Origin: an uncultured Erythrobacter sp.
GTDB lineage: Bacteria; Pseudomonadota; Alphaproteobacteria; Sphingomonadales; Sphingomonadaceae
DNA length: 64,000 nt
NCBI GenBank assembly: GCA_947494705.1
Contig: CANLVN010000003.1
Coordinates: 744,001-808,000 of the forward strand
Direction: 5' to 3'
Numbering within the stretch: position 1 is the stretch's first letter; each line of letters starts with the position of its first letter. Both the position numbers and the translations under genes were made by a program. The notes under the pieces were generated by a model. It was not told the DNA's origin and did no database searches. It saw only the letters and a program-made list of their open reading frames with translations. Below, piece after piece: positions 1 to 8,916 of the stretch.

Positions 1-1
1 G

Positions 2-730
2 CTCATCGTGGCCGCGCTACACTGGTTTTTCGCACAACGCTTGGCGCGCCGTTCGGTGCGATTGCGTCATCTCAAGCATTTCCGGCGGACGATGTCTGAG
101 CATGAGGGCATCTTCCGTTTTCTCGGTGTGGTCTATCTCAGCACATCTGTATGGGGGCTTATCCAGCAGGGGCCGCTGCTCGCTGTCGGCTACCTGCTGG
201 GGGCGAGCGCTGCGGGCGTCTACCGGATAGCCGACCAGCTGGCCAAGGGGCTCGGCAAACTTGCCACGCTTATGGCGCAGGCGCTCTACCCCGAAATGAA
301 CCGTCAGGCGCGAGAGGCCGGGGCCGAAGCGTTCGGGAGGCTCCTGCGGCGCATCAACGTGAATGTCATCGTCGCGGGGGCTGCGTTAGTGCTGCTTTCG
401 ATGCTGCTTGGCGACACCATACTCGTCTTGATCGGCGGCGAAGCATATGGGATTGGCGGTCCGGTACTCGTTCCGCTCGTGCTGGCCGCCTCTTTCGAAC
501 TCGCCAGTGTCTCCTACGAAGCGGTCCTCCACGCCTATGGCAAGGAGCATTACCAGCTTTATGCGCGAATTTTTACCCTGTTGGCGATGACCGTGCTGAT
601 CGTTCTTCTCGCGTCGGGCGGGCCGATTTGGATAGGCTGGGCGGTGGCCGGTGCAATGGCACTTGGCTATGCCGCGTCGAGCGTAATCGTTTGGCTCACG
701 GTGCGCCATCATCGGAAGGCGCGCGCGTGA
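2..730 (+). CDS. Oligosaccharide flippase-like membrane protein, C-terminal part (5' end outside window)
   Basis: The reading frame is open from the left edge, so the true start lies upstream and only the last ~242 residues are present. The protein alternates hydrophobic helices (for example FRFLGVVYLSTSVWGLIQQG and LLAVGYLLGASAAGVYRIAD) with short basic loops. The segment GASAAGVYRIADQLAKGLGK followed by LYPEMNR resembles the second half of Wzx/MATE-type polysaccharide flippases, which move lipid-linked sugar units across the inner membrane. The stop overlaps the GTG of the next gene (GTGA), so the two are probably translated together. That partner is a sugar-nucleotide-type transferase, which fits a polysaccharide locus ending here. 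Family assignment is by sequence feel; substrate is unknown. Confidence 0.7.
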   Translation, partial: LIVAALHWFFAQRLARRSVRLRHLKHFRRTMSEHEGIFRFLGVVYLSTSVWGLIQQGPLLAVGYLLGASAAGVYRIADQLAKGLGKLATLMAQALYPEMNRQAREAGAEAFGRLLRRINVNVIVAGAALVLLSMLLGDTILVLIGGEAYGIGGPVLVPLVLAASFELASVSYEAVLHAYGKEHYQLYARIFTLLAMTVLIVLLASGGPIWIGWAVAGAMALGYAASSVIVWLTVRHHRKARA

Positions 731-1476
731 CAACGGCCCTGGTATTGGCGGGAACACGCCCCGGCGGTGACCCTCTCGCGCTCGAGATGGGCGTAGAGCA
801 CAAGGCTCTGATCGAGGTCGATGGAACCCCCATGCTCACGCGGGTCGTATCGGCCCTGCAACAGGCCGGGATCGAGCGCGTCATTGTTAGCTGCAACGCC
901 CCGGCGGTCAGAGAACTGGCCCTCTCGTTGAAAGCCGAGTCCATTGCGTCAAAGGGAGGGCCGAGCGCGAGCGCGCTTGCTGCATTCGAACTTGCCGGTG
1001 CTCCGATGGTGGTGACGACCAGCGACCACGCGCTGTTGCAGCCGGGATGGGTCAGGCAGCTCCTCACCGATACGCCCGCACATGCGGACGTGGCTTTCAT
1101 GCTGGCGGAACGCCGCGTGGTTGAGCGCGATGTTCCGGACACGGAGCGAACCTACTGGCGCTTTGCGGATGGGCAGTGGTCCGGATGCAACCTGTTCTAC
1201 CTGCGAACTGCGGAAGCACGCAGGGCAATCGAGATGTGGTCGGTAGTCGAAAATCAACGCAAACGCCCATGGCGAATAGCGGCCCGGCTCGGCCCGTCGA
1301 CGCTTCTCTCGCTGGCTGTTGGACGCCTAGGCGTCGATGCAGGAATCGCTCGACTGGGTGATCGGATCGGGGTCAAAGTCTCGCATGTCGCCGCGAGCAA
1401 CGGGCTCGCCGCGGTCGATGTCGACAAGCGGGCGGATTTCGATTTCGTCCAACAATGGCTTGCAAGGCGGCCCTGA
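727..1476 (+). CDS. NTP transferase (MobA/sugar-nucleotidyltransferase-like) protein
   Basis: A 249-residue protein begins with TTALVLAGTRPGGDPLA, the nucleotide-binding loop of the GT-A/NTP transferase fold, then KALIEVDGTPMLTRVVSAL, the usual LxxxxGxPML helix. VTTSDHALL carries the Asp expected to bind metal. The GTG start was chosen because it overlaps the stop of the upstream flippase-like gene (GTGA); the frame is open further upstream but that part is a shadow of the flippase. Members of this fold load CMP, GMP or sugar-1-phosphates. Which nucleotide or acceptor is used cannot be read from the sequence. Next to a flippase, a role in activating a glycan precursor is more likely than molybdenum cofactor work. 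Confidence 0.75.
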   Translation: MTTALVLAGTRPGGDPLALEMGVEHKALIEVDGTPMLTRVVSALQQAGIERVIVSCNAPAVRELALSLKAESIASKGGPSASALAAFELAGAPMVVTTSDHALLQPGWVRQLLTDTPAHADVAFMLAERRVVERDVPDTERTYWRFADGQWSGCNLFYLRTAEARRAIEMWSVVENQRKRPWRIAARLGPSTLLSLAVGRLGVDAGIARLGDRIGVKVSHVAASNGLAAVDVDKRADFDFVQQWLARRP

Positions 1477-1540
1477 AAAGCGTTTCTGTAGCATTTCCAG
1501 TGACAATTGCGCGCTCGCAGCTGCGGTCAGGAAGGATCAG

Positions 1541-2197
1541 ATGGGGTTTTTCGATGCCGGCGGATGGTACGATGCGCATGTCATGCCGCGATTGATCGGC
1601 TGCGCGTGCAGCACCGGTCAGGTGATGAAGCGGCGCTCGCAGATTGTGCCGCTTGCGCAAGGCGATGTCTTCGAGCTTGGCTGTGGCGGCGGCTTGAACC
1701 AGCAATTTTACGATGCCGAGCGGGTGACCTCGCTCGCCGGGATCGACCCGAATGAAAAGCTGCTGGCTGCCGCTAGGGCCGCATCAGAAGAGCGCGGTTT
1801 CCCCGCTGATTTCCGAAAGGGGATGGGGGAGGCGATACCTTTTCCCGACAGCGCGTTCGACACGGTGGTTTGCACCTTCACCCTGTGTTCGGTTCAGGAT
1901 CCGAAAGCGGTGTTGTCGGAGATGCACCGCATCCTGCGACCCGGGGGACAGGTGCTTTTCCTCGAACATGGCCGCGCGCCCGACGCAGATGTCGCCAAAT
2001 GGCAGGATAGGATCGAGCCGGTGTGGAAGCCGCTTGCGGGTGGGTGCCACCTCACTCGCCCGATTGGCGCTGCGTTTCGAGGGGCGGGATTCGAGGTTGA
2101 GCCTTTGGGACAGGGCTACCTTCCCAAGGCACCCAAGTTCGCAATGTGGAATGAATGGGGTTTAGCGCGCAAGGCCGGGGGCGAGATGCGCGCCTGA
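1541..2197 (+). CDS. Class I SAM-dependent methyltransferase (UbiE-like)
   Basis: A 218-residue cytosolic methyltransferase. Motif I is DVFELGCGGGLNQQFYD, the acidic end of strand 2 is LAGIDPNEK, and motif post-II is FDTVVCTFTLCSVQDP, followed by LRPGGQVLFLEHGRA. This is the classic Methyltransf_11 layout. The ATG is chosen because AGGAAGGA lies about six bases upstream; an in-frame extension upstream has no similarity to the family. Related alphaproteobacterial proteins are often labelled phospholipid or ubiquinone-type methyltransferases, but the substrate cannot be deduced here. It converges on rne across a shared terminator and stands alone after a 64-base gap. Confidence 0.8.
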   Translation: MGFFDAGGWYDAHVMPRLIGCACSTGQVMKRRSQIVPLAQGDVFELGCGGGLNQQFYDAERVTSLAGIDPNEKLLAAARAASEERGFPADFRKGMGEAIPFPDSAFDTVVCTFTLCSVQDPKAVLSEMHRILRPGGQVLFLEHGRAPDADVAKWQDRIEPVWKPLAGGCHLTRPIGAAFRGAGFEVEPLGQGYLPKAPKFAMWNEWGLARKAGGEMRA

Positions 2198-2211
2198 CGG
2201 GCCTGAGCATG

Positions 2212-2254
2212 AAAAAAGGGGACCGCAGGGTTTGAGCCTGCGGTCCCCTTTTTT
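2212..2254. terminator. Bidirectional intrinsic terminator between methyltransferase gene and rne
   Basis: A perfect 18-bp stem (A6 GGGG ACCGCAGG pairing with CCTGCGGT CCCC T6) closes a 7-base loop, GTTTGAG. The T6 run after the GC stem on each strand makes it a good rho-independent terminator in both directions. It sits exactly between two convergent stop codons, as expected for a shared terminator. Confidence 0.93.
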
Positions 2255-2268
2255 GAATTGCCTTCGGA

Positions 2269-4959
2269 TTATTCCCCGAAGGTGCGTTGCCACCAACCGC
2301 GCTTGCGCCCGCCGCTTTCGGAATTGTCGCCATCGTCGCTGTCGGCATCATCGCCGCCAGCGGCATTTTCTTCAGCTGCAGCACCGGCGGTTTCCGGAGT
2401 GTCCTCCGGGCCGGCGACTACCGTTGCGTCTTCCTTGACCTGCTCGGCCACGGCTTCCGCTTCCTTCGGTGGCGTCACGTCCGCTTTCTTCTTGCGCGGC
2501 GCGCGCTTGCGCTTGGGCTTTTCGGCGGGCGGCTCTTCTGCCTTGGCTTCCTCGGCAGGCTGTTCTTCAGCCGCCTCGGTTTCGCTCTCGGCGGGTGCCT
2601 CCTCTACCTTTTTCTTGCGCGGAGCACGCTTGCGCTTGGGTTTCTCGGCAGGCGCTTCATCGGCGGGCTTTTCCTCAGCTTCGGCAGGGGCCTTCTCAGG
2701 CTTGTCGCCTGTGTCCTCGCCGTTCTGTTCGGAGACGTTTTCCTGCGAGCCATCTTCGCCATTGTTGTCGCCATCGTTCTTGCGGCGGCGGCCTCGACCG
2801 CCACGGCGGCGGCGGCGCTTGGGCTTGTCATCGTCGCCCGAGTTTTCTTCGCTTTCGTCGCCACCGTTATCATCGGAGTCGTCGGAACTGGAATCGTCGT
2901 TCGAATTGTCGTCAGAGCGGTTCTTGTTACGGCCCCGACCTCCGCGACGGCGACGGCGCTTTTTCTTCCTGTTGCCGTCGTCGTCGTTCGAATCATCCTC
3001 GTCCGAGTCGCTGTCCTCGGGGGTGTCGTCCTCGTCTTCGTCCTCGTCGACGATAGGTTCGAACTTGGGTGCCTCGGCGGGGCGCGGACCGTGGCTCGAG
3101 ACGGTCATCTTCGCGCCTTCATCTTCGCCTTCAGGCTTGATCTCTACGGTGACGCCATAGCGCTGCTCGATTTCCACCAGTTCCTGGCGCTTTTCGTTGA
3201 GCAGGTAGACTGCCGCTTCGGTGCTGGCCGAGAGGCAGATGCGCGTACCTTTGCCCTTGGCCGCTTCGTCCTCGATCAGACGCAGTGCCGAAAGACCAGC
3301 GGACGAGGCGGTGCGGACAAGTCCGGTGCCATCGCAATGCGGACATTCACGCGTGGTTGCCTCCAGCACGCCGGTGCGCAGGCGCTGGCGGCTCATTTCC
3401 ATCAGGCCGAAGCCGGAGATGCGTCCAACCTGGATGCGCGCGCGGTCGGTCTTGAGCGCGTCTTTCATCGCCTTTTCGACTTTGCGGACATTGGAATTGT
3501 ATTCCATGTCGATGAAGTCGATCACGACGAGGCCGGCCATGTCACGCAGTCGAAGCTGGCGAGCGATTTCTCGCGCCGCTTCGAGGTTGGTGTGCAGCGC
3601 GGTCTGCTCGATCCCGTGTTCCTTGGTCGAGCGCCCTGAGTTGATGTCGATCGAGACCAGCGCCTCGGTCGGGTTGATGATGAGATAGCCGCCCGATTTG
3701 AGCTGAACCATCGGGTCATACATCGCGCGCAACTGATCCTCAGCGCCATAGCGCTGGAACAGGGGCACTGGGTCCGAATAGGCTTTTACCCGGCGCGCAT
3801 GGCTGGGCATCAGCATCTTCATGAAGGCCTTGGCCGACTTGTAGCCGGCTTCGCCCTCGACCACGACTTCCTCGATCTCGCGATTGTAGATGTCGCGGAT
3901 CGCGCGCTTGATCAGGTCGCTGTCCGAGTGGATCAGCGCTGGCGCGGTGGAGGCGAGGGTGGTCTGGCGGATTTCGTCCCACAATCTGGCGAGATAATCG
4001 AAATCACGCTTGATCTCGGTCTTGGTCCGGCTGATCCCGGCAGTGCGCACGATCAGGCCCATCGACTTCGGAAGCGAGAGGTCCGAGACGACCTGCTTCA
4101 ACCGCTTGCGGTCGCTGGCCGAATTGATCTTGCGGCTGATTCCGCCGCCATGCGAGCTGTTGGGCATCAGGACGGTGTAGCGACCGGCGAGGCTGAGATA
4201 GGTGGTCAGCGCTGCGCCTTTGTTGCCGCGCTCTTCCTTCACGACCTGGACGAGCAGCACCTGGCGGCGCTGGATTACGTCCTGGATCTTGTAACGACGA
4301 CGCAGGGCCATGCGCTTTGCGCGCACTTCGTCGACTTCCTTGGCGCGGCTGCGGCCCTTTTGCTGGCCGCCCTTTTTGCCACTCTGGCGACGCCGACCGC
4401 GACCGCGGCGACCGCGTGAGCGACCATTGCCGTTATCGTCCGAGTTCTCTTCCTCGTCGTCATCGTCATCATCGTCGCTGTCGTCGTCATCGGACGCGCC
4501 GTCTTCGATGGTGGAAACCTTGTCCTTGTCGGACGTGTCAATTTCCTCGAGCCCGTCTTCGGCGAGGTCTTCGGCGAGCGCCTCGGCGCTTTCCTCGTCG
4601 GCGTCGTATTCGTCGCCGGGGGTTACGCCGTCTTCCTCTTCCTCGGCGCGCAGGCGAGCTTCCTCAGCCGCGGCCTCTTCTTCCTCTGCGAGCAGCGCTT
4701 CGCGGTCGCTCTGCGGAATCTGGTAATAATCGGGATGGATCTCGCTGAATGCGAGGAAGCCGTGACGATTGCCACCGAAATCTACGAAAGCCGCTTGGAG
4801 TGAGGGTTCGACCCTCGTGACCTTCGCTAGATAGATATTGCCCTTAATCTGCTTGTGTTCGTCAGATTCGAAATCGAATTCTTCAATCCGGTTGCCTTTG
4901 AGCACCGCCACCCGGGTCTCTTCCGAGTGGCGCGCATCGATAAGCATGCGCGTTGCCAT
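2269..4959 (-). CDS. rne: Ribonuclease E
   Basis: An 896-residue endoribonuclease that starts mRNA decay and RNA processing. The N-terminal S1 domain (QIKGNIYLAKVTRVEPSLQA, AAFVDFGGNRHGFL) is interrupted from about residue 78 to 222 by an acidic then RG-rich insertion, and resumes with YKIQDVIQRRQVLLVQVVKE. Catalytic metal ligands fit D438 (VSIDINSG) and D481 (VVIDFIDME), spaced as in E. coli (43 residues). The Zn-link is CPHC at 539-542. From about residue 640 the chain is low-complexity, with acidic blocks and basic arginine/lysine blocks that probably bind RNA. The last residues, GRKRGWWQRTFGE, carry the GWW motif that binds PNPase in Caulobacter crescentus RNase E. The ATG has GGAG nine bases upstream. 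Confidence 0.97.
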   Translation of the reverse strand: MATRMLIDARHSEETRVAVLKGNRIEEFDFESDEHKQIKGNIYLAKVTRVEPSLQAAFVDFGGNRHGFLAFSEIHPDYYQIPQSDREALLAEEEEAAAEEARLRAEEEEDGVTPGDEYDADEESAEALAEDLAEDGLEEIDTSDKDKVSTIEDGASDDDDSDDDDDDDEEENSDDNGNGRSRGRRGRGRRRQSGKKGGQQKGRSRAKEVDEVRAKRMALRRRYKIQDVIQRRQVLLVQVVKEERGNKGAALTTYLSLAGRYTVLMPNSSHGGGISRKINSASDRKRLKQVVSDLSLPKSMGLIVRTAGISRTKTEIKRDFDYLARLWDEIRQTTLASTAPALIHSDSDLIKRAIRDIYNREIEEVVVEGEAGYKSAKAFMKMLMPSHARRVKAYSDPVPLFQRYGAEDQLRAMYDPMVQLKSGGYLIINPTEALVSIDINSGRSTKEHGIEQTALHTNLEAAREIARQLRLRDMAGLVVIDFIDMEYNSNVRKVEKAMKDALKTDRARIQVGRISGFGLMEMSRQRLRTGVLEATTRECPHCDGTGLVRTASSAGLSALRLIEDEAAKGKGTRICLSASTEAAVYLLNEKRQELVEIEQRYGVTVEIKPEGEDEGAKMTVSSHGPRPAEAPKFEPIVDEDEDEDDTPEDSDSDEDDSNDDDGNRKKKRRRRRGGRGRNKNRSDDNSNDDSSSDDSDDNGGDESEENSGDDDKPKRRRRRGGRGRRRKNDGDNNGEDGSQENVSEQNGEDTGDKPEKAPAEAEEKPADEAPAEKPKRKRAPRKKKVEEAPAESETEAAEEQPAEEAKAEEPPAEKPKRKRAPRKKKADVTPPKEAEAVAEQVKEDATVVAGPEDTPETAGAAAEENAAGGDDADSDDGDNSESGGRKRGWWQRTFGE
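2488..2643 (-). repeat. rne: Two near-identical 33-bp repeats inside rne (basic KRKRAPRKKK motif)
   Basis: Positions 2488-2520 and 2611-2643 encode the same peptide, PKRKRAPRKKK, at residues about 814-824 and 773-783, exactly 123 bases (41 codons) apart. Nearly all differences are at synonymous positions, so the peptide rather than the DNA appears conserved. The intervening sequence is acidic (EEAPAESETEAAEEQPAEE). These are probably duplicated RNA-binding patches of the degradosome scaffold. Confidence 0.8.
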
Positions 4960-5411
4960 TTAGTATTCTCCGAACGCCCGGCGCGCGCGCTGTGAAGCGG
5001 CGGGAGGGGCGTGTGTTGTATGGATAAGCGGACCGCGCGGTTGCGGGTCCGGTGTCGTTTAGGGCGATCGACCCGGTGTGCGGGGCGAGGGCCAGATTCG
5101 TGTCTGCTGATCCGAGAGTGCGGAAAATCTCCGCGCTGCGACTCGCATATTCACCCGCGCCGCTGAGGCGGCGGCTGTTTCCTTGCGAGGAGAAGCGTCT
5201 CGTCACTGCATCAACCTGTGTAATGCCGACCGGGGCCAGTTGGCGCGGTCAGGCTTCATGAAAGAAGCGAAATTTCAGCATGCTCAGTGCACGTTTCAGC
5301 ATGCTCAGTGCACGCAAGCTATTTCGTTTCAATTACCGTGGCTAGCACCGTGGGTTACTTCCCGCAACTCTATTGCGCTTTCACTACGCAACAATCTAAG
5401 CCGATTTCGTC
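4960..5411. other. 452-bp divergent intergenic region between rne and amidase gene
   Basis: No convincing gene was found; the short open frames here have no ribosome site or recognisable protein. The region must hold the promoters of rne (leftward) and the amidase operon (rightward). The rne side is GC-rich with alternating GCGC and a potential hairpin near 5029-5051 (CGGACC pairing with GGTCCG), which could lie in a long rne 5' leader. The right side is more AT-rich and holds a 21-bp tandem repeat. RNase E messages in enterobacteria have long autoregulatory leaders; whether this one does is only a suggestion. Confidence 0.6.
5273..5314. repeat. Perfect 2 x 21-bp tandem direct repeat
   Basis: TTTCAGCATGCTCAGTGCACG occurs twice without a gap or mismatch. 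Each unit holds the palindromes GCATGC and GTGCAC separated by TCA. The pair lies about 100 bases upstream of the amidase ATG, in the promoter-proximal part of the gap, so a regulator bound on two helical turns is conceivable. A replication slippage duplication is the simpler explanation. Confidence 0.85.
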
Positions 5412-6296
5412 ATGAGTGTGCGCACGCTCCTGTTGGTACTGCTTGCTCTTCCTGCACTTGTGCTGGGCGGGGTCAAAGTGCTGGGGCTAGAAATCCCGGT
5501 TCCGCAATGGGGGCGCGACTATGTCCAGCGCCTCGATTTCATCACCGAGGCGCCACCACTCGAACTGCCCGATATCGCCGGTCCCGACGATCCGAGCCGT
5601 CCGTTGGTCGTGCTCGATGCCGGACATGGCGGACGCGATCCCGGTTCGATCGGGCGCGGGCCGGACGGTGAAGACGTGCTGGAAAAGGATCTTGTCCTCG
5701 CGCTGACCATGGAATTGCGCGACCAGTTGCTGGCTGAAGGTGGCATCCGCGTCGCGCTGACCCGCGATGACGATACGATTGTGACATTGGGCCAGCGACC
5801 CGAGATTGCGCGGTTGCTTGAAGCCGACCTGTTCCTTTCCATCCACGCCGACAGTGCGGGGGAGCGCGAAGATGTCGGGGGTGCGAGCATTTACACGCTG
5901 TCGACCGAAGCATCGAGCGAGGCCGCTGCGCGTTTTGCCGAGCGTGAAAACGCGGCGGACCGGTTGAACGGCATCAGGATCGAAGGTCAGAGCGCCGAAG
6001 TCAGTGCAATTCTGGTGGAGCTGTCGCAGCAGCGCACGCAAGAGGACGCGACCCAGTTTTCTTCACTGATCGCACGCGAAGGGGAAGGGCGCATTCGCTT
6101 CCACCCGCAGACCCGGCGTGCGGCCGAACTGGCGGTGCTGCGCGCGCCGGACGTGCCTGGTGTCCTGTTCGAAAGCGGCTTCGTCACCAACGAAACCGAC
6201 CGCGACCGGCTTATGACCGAAGAGGGGCGTCGCGAATATGCAGCTGTGCTGGCCCGTGCGATACGCATCTATTTCGCGCGGCGCGCCGAACGCTGA
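5412..6296 (+). CDS. N-acetylmuramoyl-L-alanine amidase (Amidase_3)
   Basis: A 294-residue exported zinc amidase that cleaves the bond between MurNAc and the stem peptide during cell separation. The N-terminus (SVRTLLLVLLALPALVLGG) is a signal peptide or anchor. Zn ligands and catalytic residues are visible in VVLDAGHGGRDPG, FLSIHADSAGE and GVLFESGFVTN, and the Asp-rich helix KDLVLALTMELRDQL is typical. It lacks an AMIN or SPOR domain, unlike enterobacterial AmiC. It is followed 85 bases later by PBP1A, the same rne-amidase-PBP1A-prfB neighbourhood known from other alphaproteobacteria, so both probably serve wall remodelling. Confidence 0.93.
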   Translation: MSVRTLLLVLLALPALVLGGVKVLGLEIPVPQWGRDYVQRLDFITEAPPLELPDIAGPDDPSRPLVVLDAGHGGRDPGSIGRGPDGEDVLEKDLVLALTMELRDQLLAEGGIRVALTRDDDTIVTLGQRPEIARLLEADLFLSIHADSAGEREDVGGASIYTLSTEASSEAAARFAERENAADRLNGIRIEGQSAEVSAILVELSQQRTQEDATQFSSLIAREGEGRIRFHPQTRRAAELAVLRAPDVPGVLFESGFVTNETDRDRLMTEEGRREYAAVLARAIRIYFARRAER

Positions 6297-6381
6297 TATG
6301 CTGACGTTCATCCGACCGCATGCATATAGCCCACAACCTCTGCTGGAAATCGCGGTCAAAGCGCTTTAAATCACTCGCCAA

Positions 6382-8916
6382 ATGAATAATCAGACTCCGA
6401 CCATGGACCCCGCGGATGGCGGGAACGATCCCGCCTTCGCGGATTACCTCCTCTACCGTGCCCGCCGCGATTTCGGGGGCGCAGCGGGATGGTTCGCCGA
6501 GAAATGGCGCGACAGCCTGCTGTTCAAGCTGGGCGCGGGCGCATTGGTGCTTGCCGCGCTTTTCTGGATTGCGGCGTGGTTCTGGCTAGCCAGCGACCTG
6601 CCCGAAGCAGACGGCCTCGTCGATTACGAAACGCCGCTGCCCACCGTCGTGCGCGGTATCGATGGCGAGATCGTCCATTCCTACGCCCGCGAACGCCGGG
6701 TCCAGTTGCAGTATGCGGATTTCCCCGAGCAATTGGTGGAGGCTTATATCTCCGCCGAGGACAAGACCTTCTTCAGCCATGGCGGCGTGGATTACACCGG
6801 CACCGCCAACGCCGTGATCGACTATCTCAATCCCTCGCGGCAAGGGCGCGCCGTGGGCGGTTCGACCATCACACAGCAGCTCGCAAAGATCCTGCTGTTG
6901 GGAGACGAGTATTCTGTCTCGCGCAAACTCAAGGAAATGATCCTCGCAGGTCGCATCGAAGGGGTGCTAAGCAAGGAGGAAATCCTCGAACTGTATCTCA
7001 ACGAAATCCCGCTGGGCCGCCGCTCGTTCGGAGTCCAGGCGGCTGCCCGCGCCTATTTCGACAAGGACGTGGGCGAGCTCGAACTGCACGAAGCGGCCTT
7101 TCTCGCGATCTTGCCCAAGGCGCCCGAACGCTATGGCCGCGCCGGGGAGGAAGATGCGGCTCTCGCGAGGCGCGATTTCGTACTCGCCCAGATGGAAGAC
7201 AACGGCTTCATCACCGAAGCGGAGAGGGCCGCCGCCGCTGCCCAACCGCTCGGCCTCGTACGCCAGCGCAGCGAGCGCAGCGCCGATGCAGGCTATTTCC
7301 TCGAGGAAGTGCGCCGCCAGCTGATTTCCGATTTCGGCGAAACTGCCGAGGATGGCGAGAACAGCGTCTATGCCGGCGGGCTGTGGGTGCGCACATCGCT
7401 CGACGTCGATATGCAGAACGCCGCACGCGATGCGCTGCGTCGCGGCCTTATGCGCTATCACGGTGGGCGCGGTTGGTCGGGTGCGATCGCAACCATCCCA
7501 TTGGATGAAGGCAATTGGGCGGGACAACTCGCCAGCTCCTATCTCAGCATCAATTACGATGACTGGCGCGTCGGCGTCGTCACACAGCGCAGCGGCTCGT
7601 CCGCGACCATCGGCTTCTCGAATGGCGACGAAGCGCCACTCAGCAACCTTCCCAACGCGCTCGAAGCGGGCGATGTCATCGCAGTGTCGCCTTCGGGAAA
7701 TGGCTATCGCGTTGAGACTATTCCGGAAGCGCAAGGGGGCCTCGTCGTCCAGGATGCTCAGACCGGACGCGTGATCGCAATGCAGGGCGGGTTCGACCAT
7801 CGGCTGTCGGACTTCAACCGCGCAACGCAGGCCAACCGTCAGCCGGGGTCGACGATCAAGCCTTTCGTCTATGCGACCGGGCTCGACAACGGCATGACCC
7901 CTTCGACCGAGGTCGATAACACGCGCTATTGCTACTACCAGGGACGCCAGCTGGGCCAGAAGTGCATTCGCGGCGGGCGAGCGGGCCAGTTCCCGATGCG
8001 TTATGGCCTCGAGCAGTCGCAGAACATCATGACCGTGCAGATCGGTATGCAGGCAGGCATGGAAAATGTCGTCGACACTATCGAAAAGCTGGGCATCAAC
8101 GACGATGCCGATCCCTATGCCGCGACAGCGCTGGGCTCCGAAGAGACCACTGTCGGCAAGATGGTCGCCGCCTATGCTGCTCTGGCGAACCACGGACGGC
8201 TCAACCAGCCGACCGTGATCGACTATGTGCAGGATCGTCGCGGCAAGGTTATCTGGCGCGCCGACAATCGCCCCTGTAATGGCTGCAACCTCGCCGAATA
8301 TGACGGCTCGCCCATGCCGCGTTTCGGGCTCAAGGGCGAACAGGCGATGGATGCGCGCACTGCGTACCAGACGATGCACATGCTCGAAGGCGTGGTCACG
8401 CGGGGCACGGCGACGATCCTCAACGACCTCGACCTGCCTCTGTTCGGTAAAACCGGCACCACGACAGGCCCGAAGGACGTGTGGTTCGTGGGCGGTACGC
8501 AGCGGCTGATCGCTGGCGCCTATGTTGGCTTCGATACGCCGCGCAATATGGGCGGCTACGCCTATGGCGGAACTATCGCCGCACCGATCATCAAGGATCT
8601 GATCCAGAATTCGCGCGACCACTGGTCCGACCTCCAGCCGATTGCGCCCGAAGGGATCCGCATGGTCCGCGTCGACCGACGCACCGGTAAGCGCGTGCTC
8701 GATGGCTGGCCAACCGATGATCCGCGCGGCGCGATCATCTGGGAAGCCTTCAAGCCCGACACTGAGCCGGAGCGTTCGACCCGGCAGGACGAGATCGCAG
8801 CCAAGCGCGACGAAATTCTCGCGCTGATCCGGGCAGGACGACAAGGCGGACAGGAGCGCTCTCGCAGAGAAGGCGAACCCGCCAACTTCGCCGAAGAACA
8901 GGGTGGGATTTACTGA
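6382..8916 (+). CDS. mrcA: Penicillin-binding protein 1A (bifunctional transglycosylase/transpeptidase)
   Basis: An 844-residue class A PBP. After a cytoplasmic N-terminus of about 50 residues there is one TM helix (LGAGALVLAALFWIAAWFWL). The GT51 domain shows EDKTFFSHGGVDYTG (catalytic Glu), GGSTITQQLAK, RKLKEMILAGRIE and EEILELYLNEIPLG. The transpeptidase domain shows the SxxK box QPGSTIKPF, the SxN box SQN and the KTG box FGKTGTTTGPKDVWF. An OB-like segment lies between them. It polymerises and cross-links peptidoglycan in the periplasm. Its stop overlaps the ATG of the peroxiredoxin gene by one base (TGATG). Confidence 0.95.
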   Translation: MNNQTPTMDPADGGNDPAFADYLLYRARRDFGGAAGWFAEKWRDSLLFKLGAGALVLAALFWIAAWFWLASDLPEADGLVDYETPLPTVVRGIDGEIVHSYARERRVQLQYADFPEQLVEAYISAEDKTFFSHGGVDYTGTANAVIDYLNPSRQGRAVGGSTITQQLAKILLLGDEYSVSRKLKEMILAGRIEGVLSKEEILELYLNEIPLGRRSFGVQAAARAYFDKDVGELELHEAAFLAILPKAPERYGRAGEEDAALARRDFVLAQMEDNGFITEAERAAAAAQPLGLVRQRSERSADAGYFLEEVRRQLISDFGETAEDGENSVYAGGLWVRTSLDVDMQNAARDALRRGLMRYHGGRGWSGAIATIPLDEGNWAGQLASSYLSINYDDWRVGVVTQRSGSSATIGFSNGDEAPLSNLPNALEAGDVIAVSPSGNGYRVETIPEAQGGLVVQDAQTGRVIAMQGGFDHRLSDFNRATQANRQPGSTIKPFVYATGLDNGMTPSTEVDNTRYCYYQGRQLGQKCIRGGRAGQFPMRYGLEQSQNIMTVQIGMQAGMENVVDTIEKLGINDDADPYAATALGSEETTVGKMVAAYAALANHGRLNQPTVIDYVQDRRGKVIWRADNRPCNGCNLAEYDGSPMPRFGLKGEQAMDARTAYQTMHMLEGVVTRGTATILNDLDLPLFGKTGTTTGPKDVWFVGGTQRLIAGAYVGFDTPRNMGGYAYGGTIAAPIIKDLIQNSRDHWSDLQPIAPEGIRMVRVDRRTGKRVLDGWPTDDPRGAIIWEAFKPDTEPERSTRQDEIAAKRDEILALIRAGRQGGQERSRREGEPANFAEEQGGIY

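Noticed and set aside
2258..3639. Long plus-strand frames opposite rne (Ser-rich and Val/Leu-rich)
   Set aside because: They are mirrors of the low-complexity Asp/Glu/Arg coding of the RNase E C-terminus.
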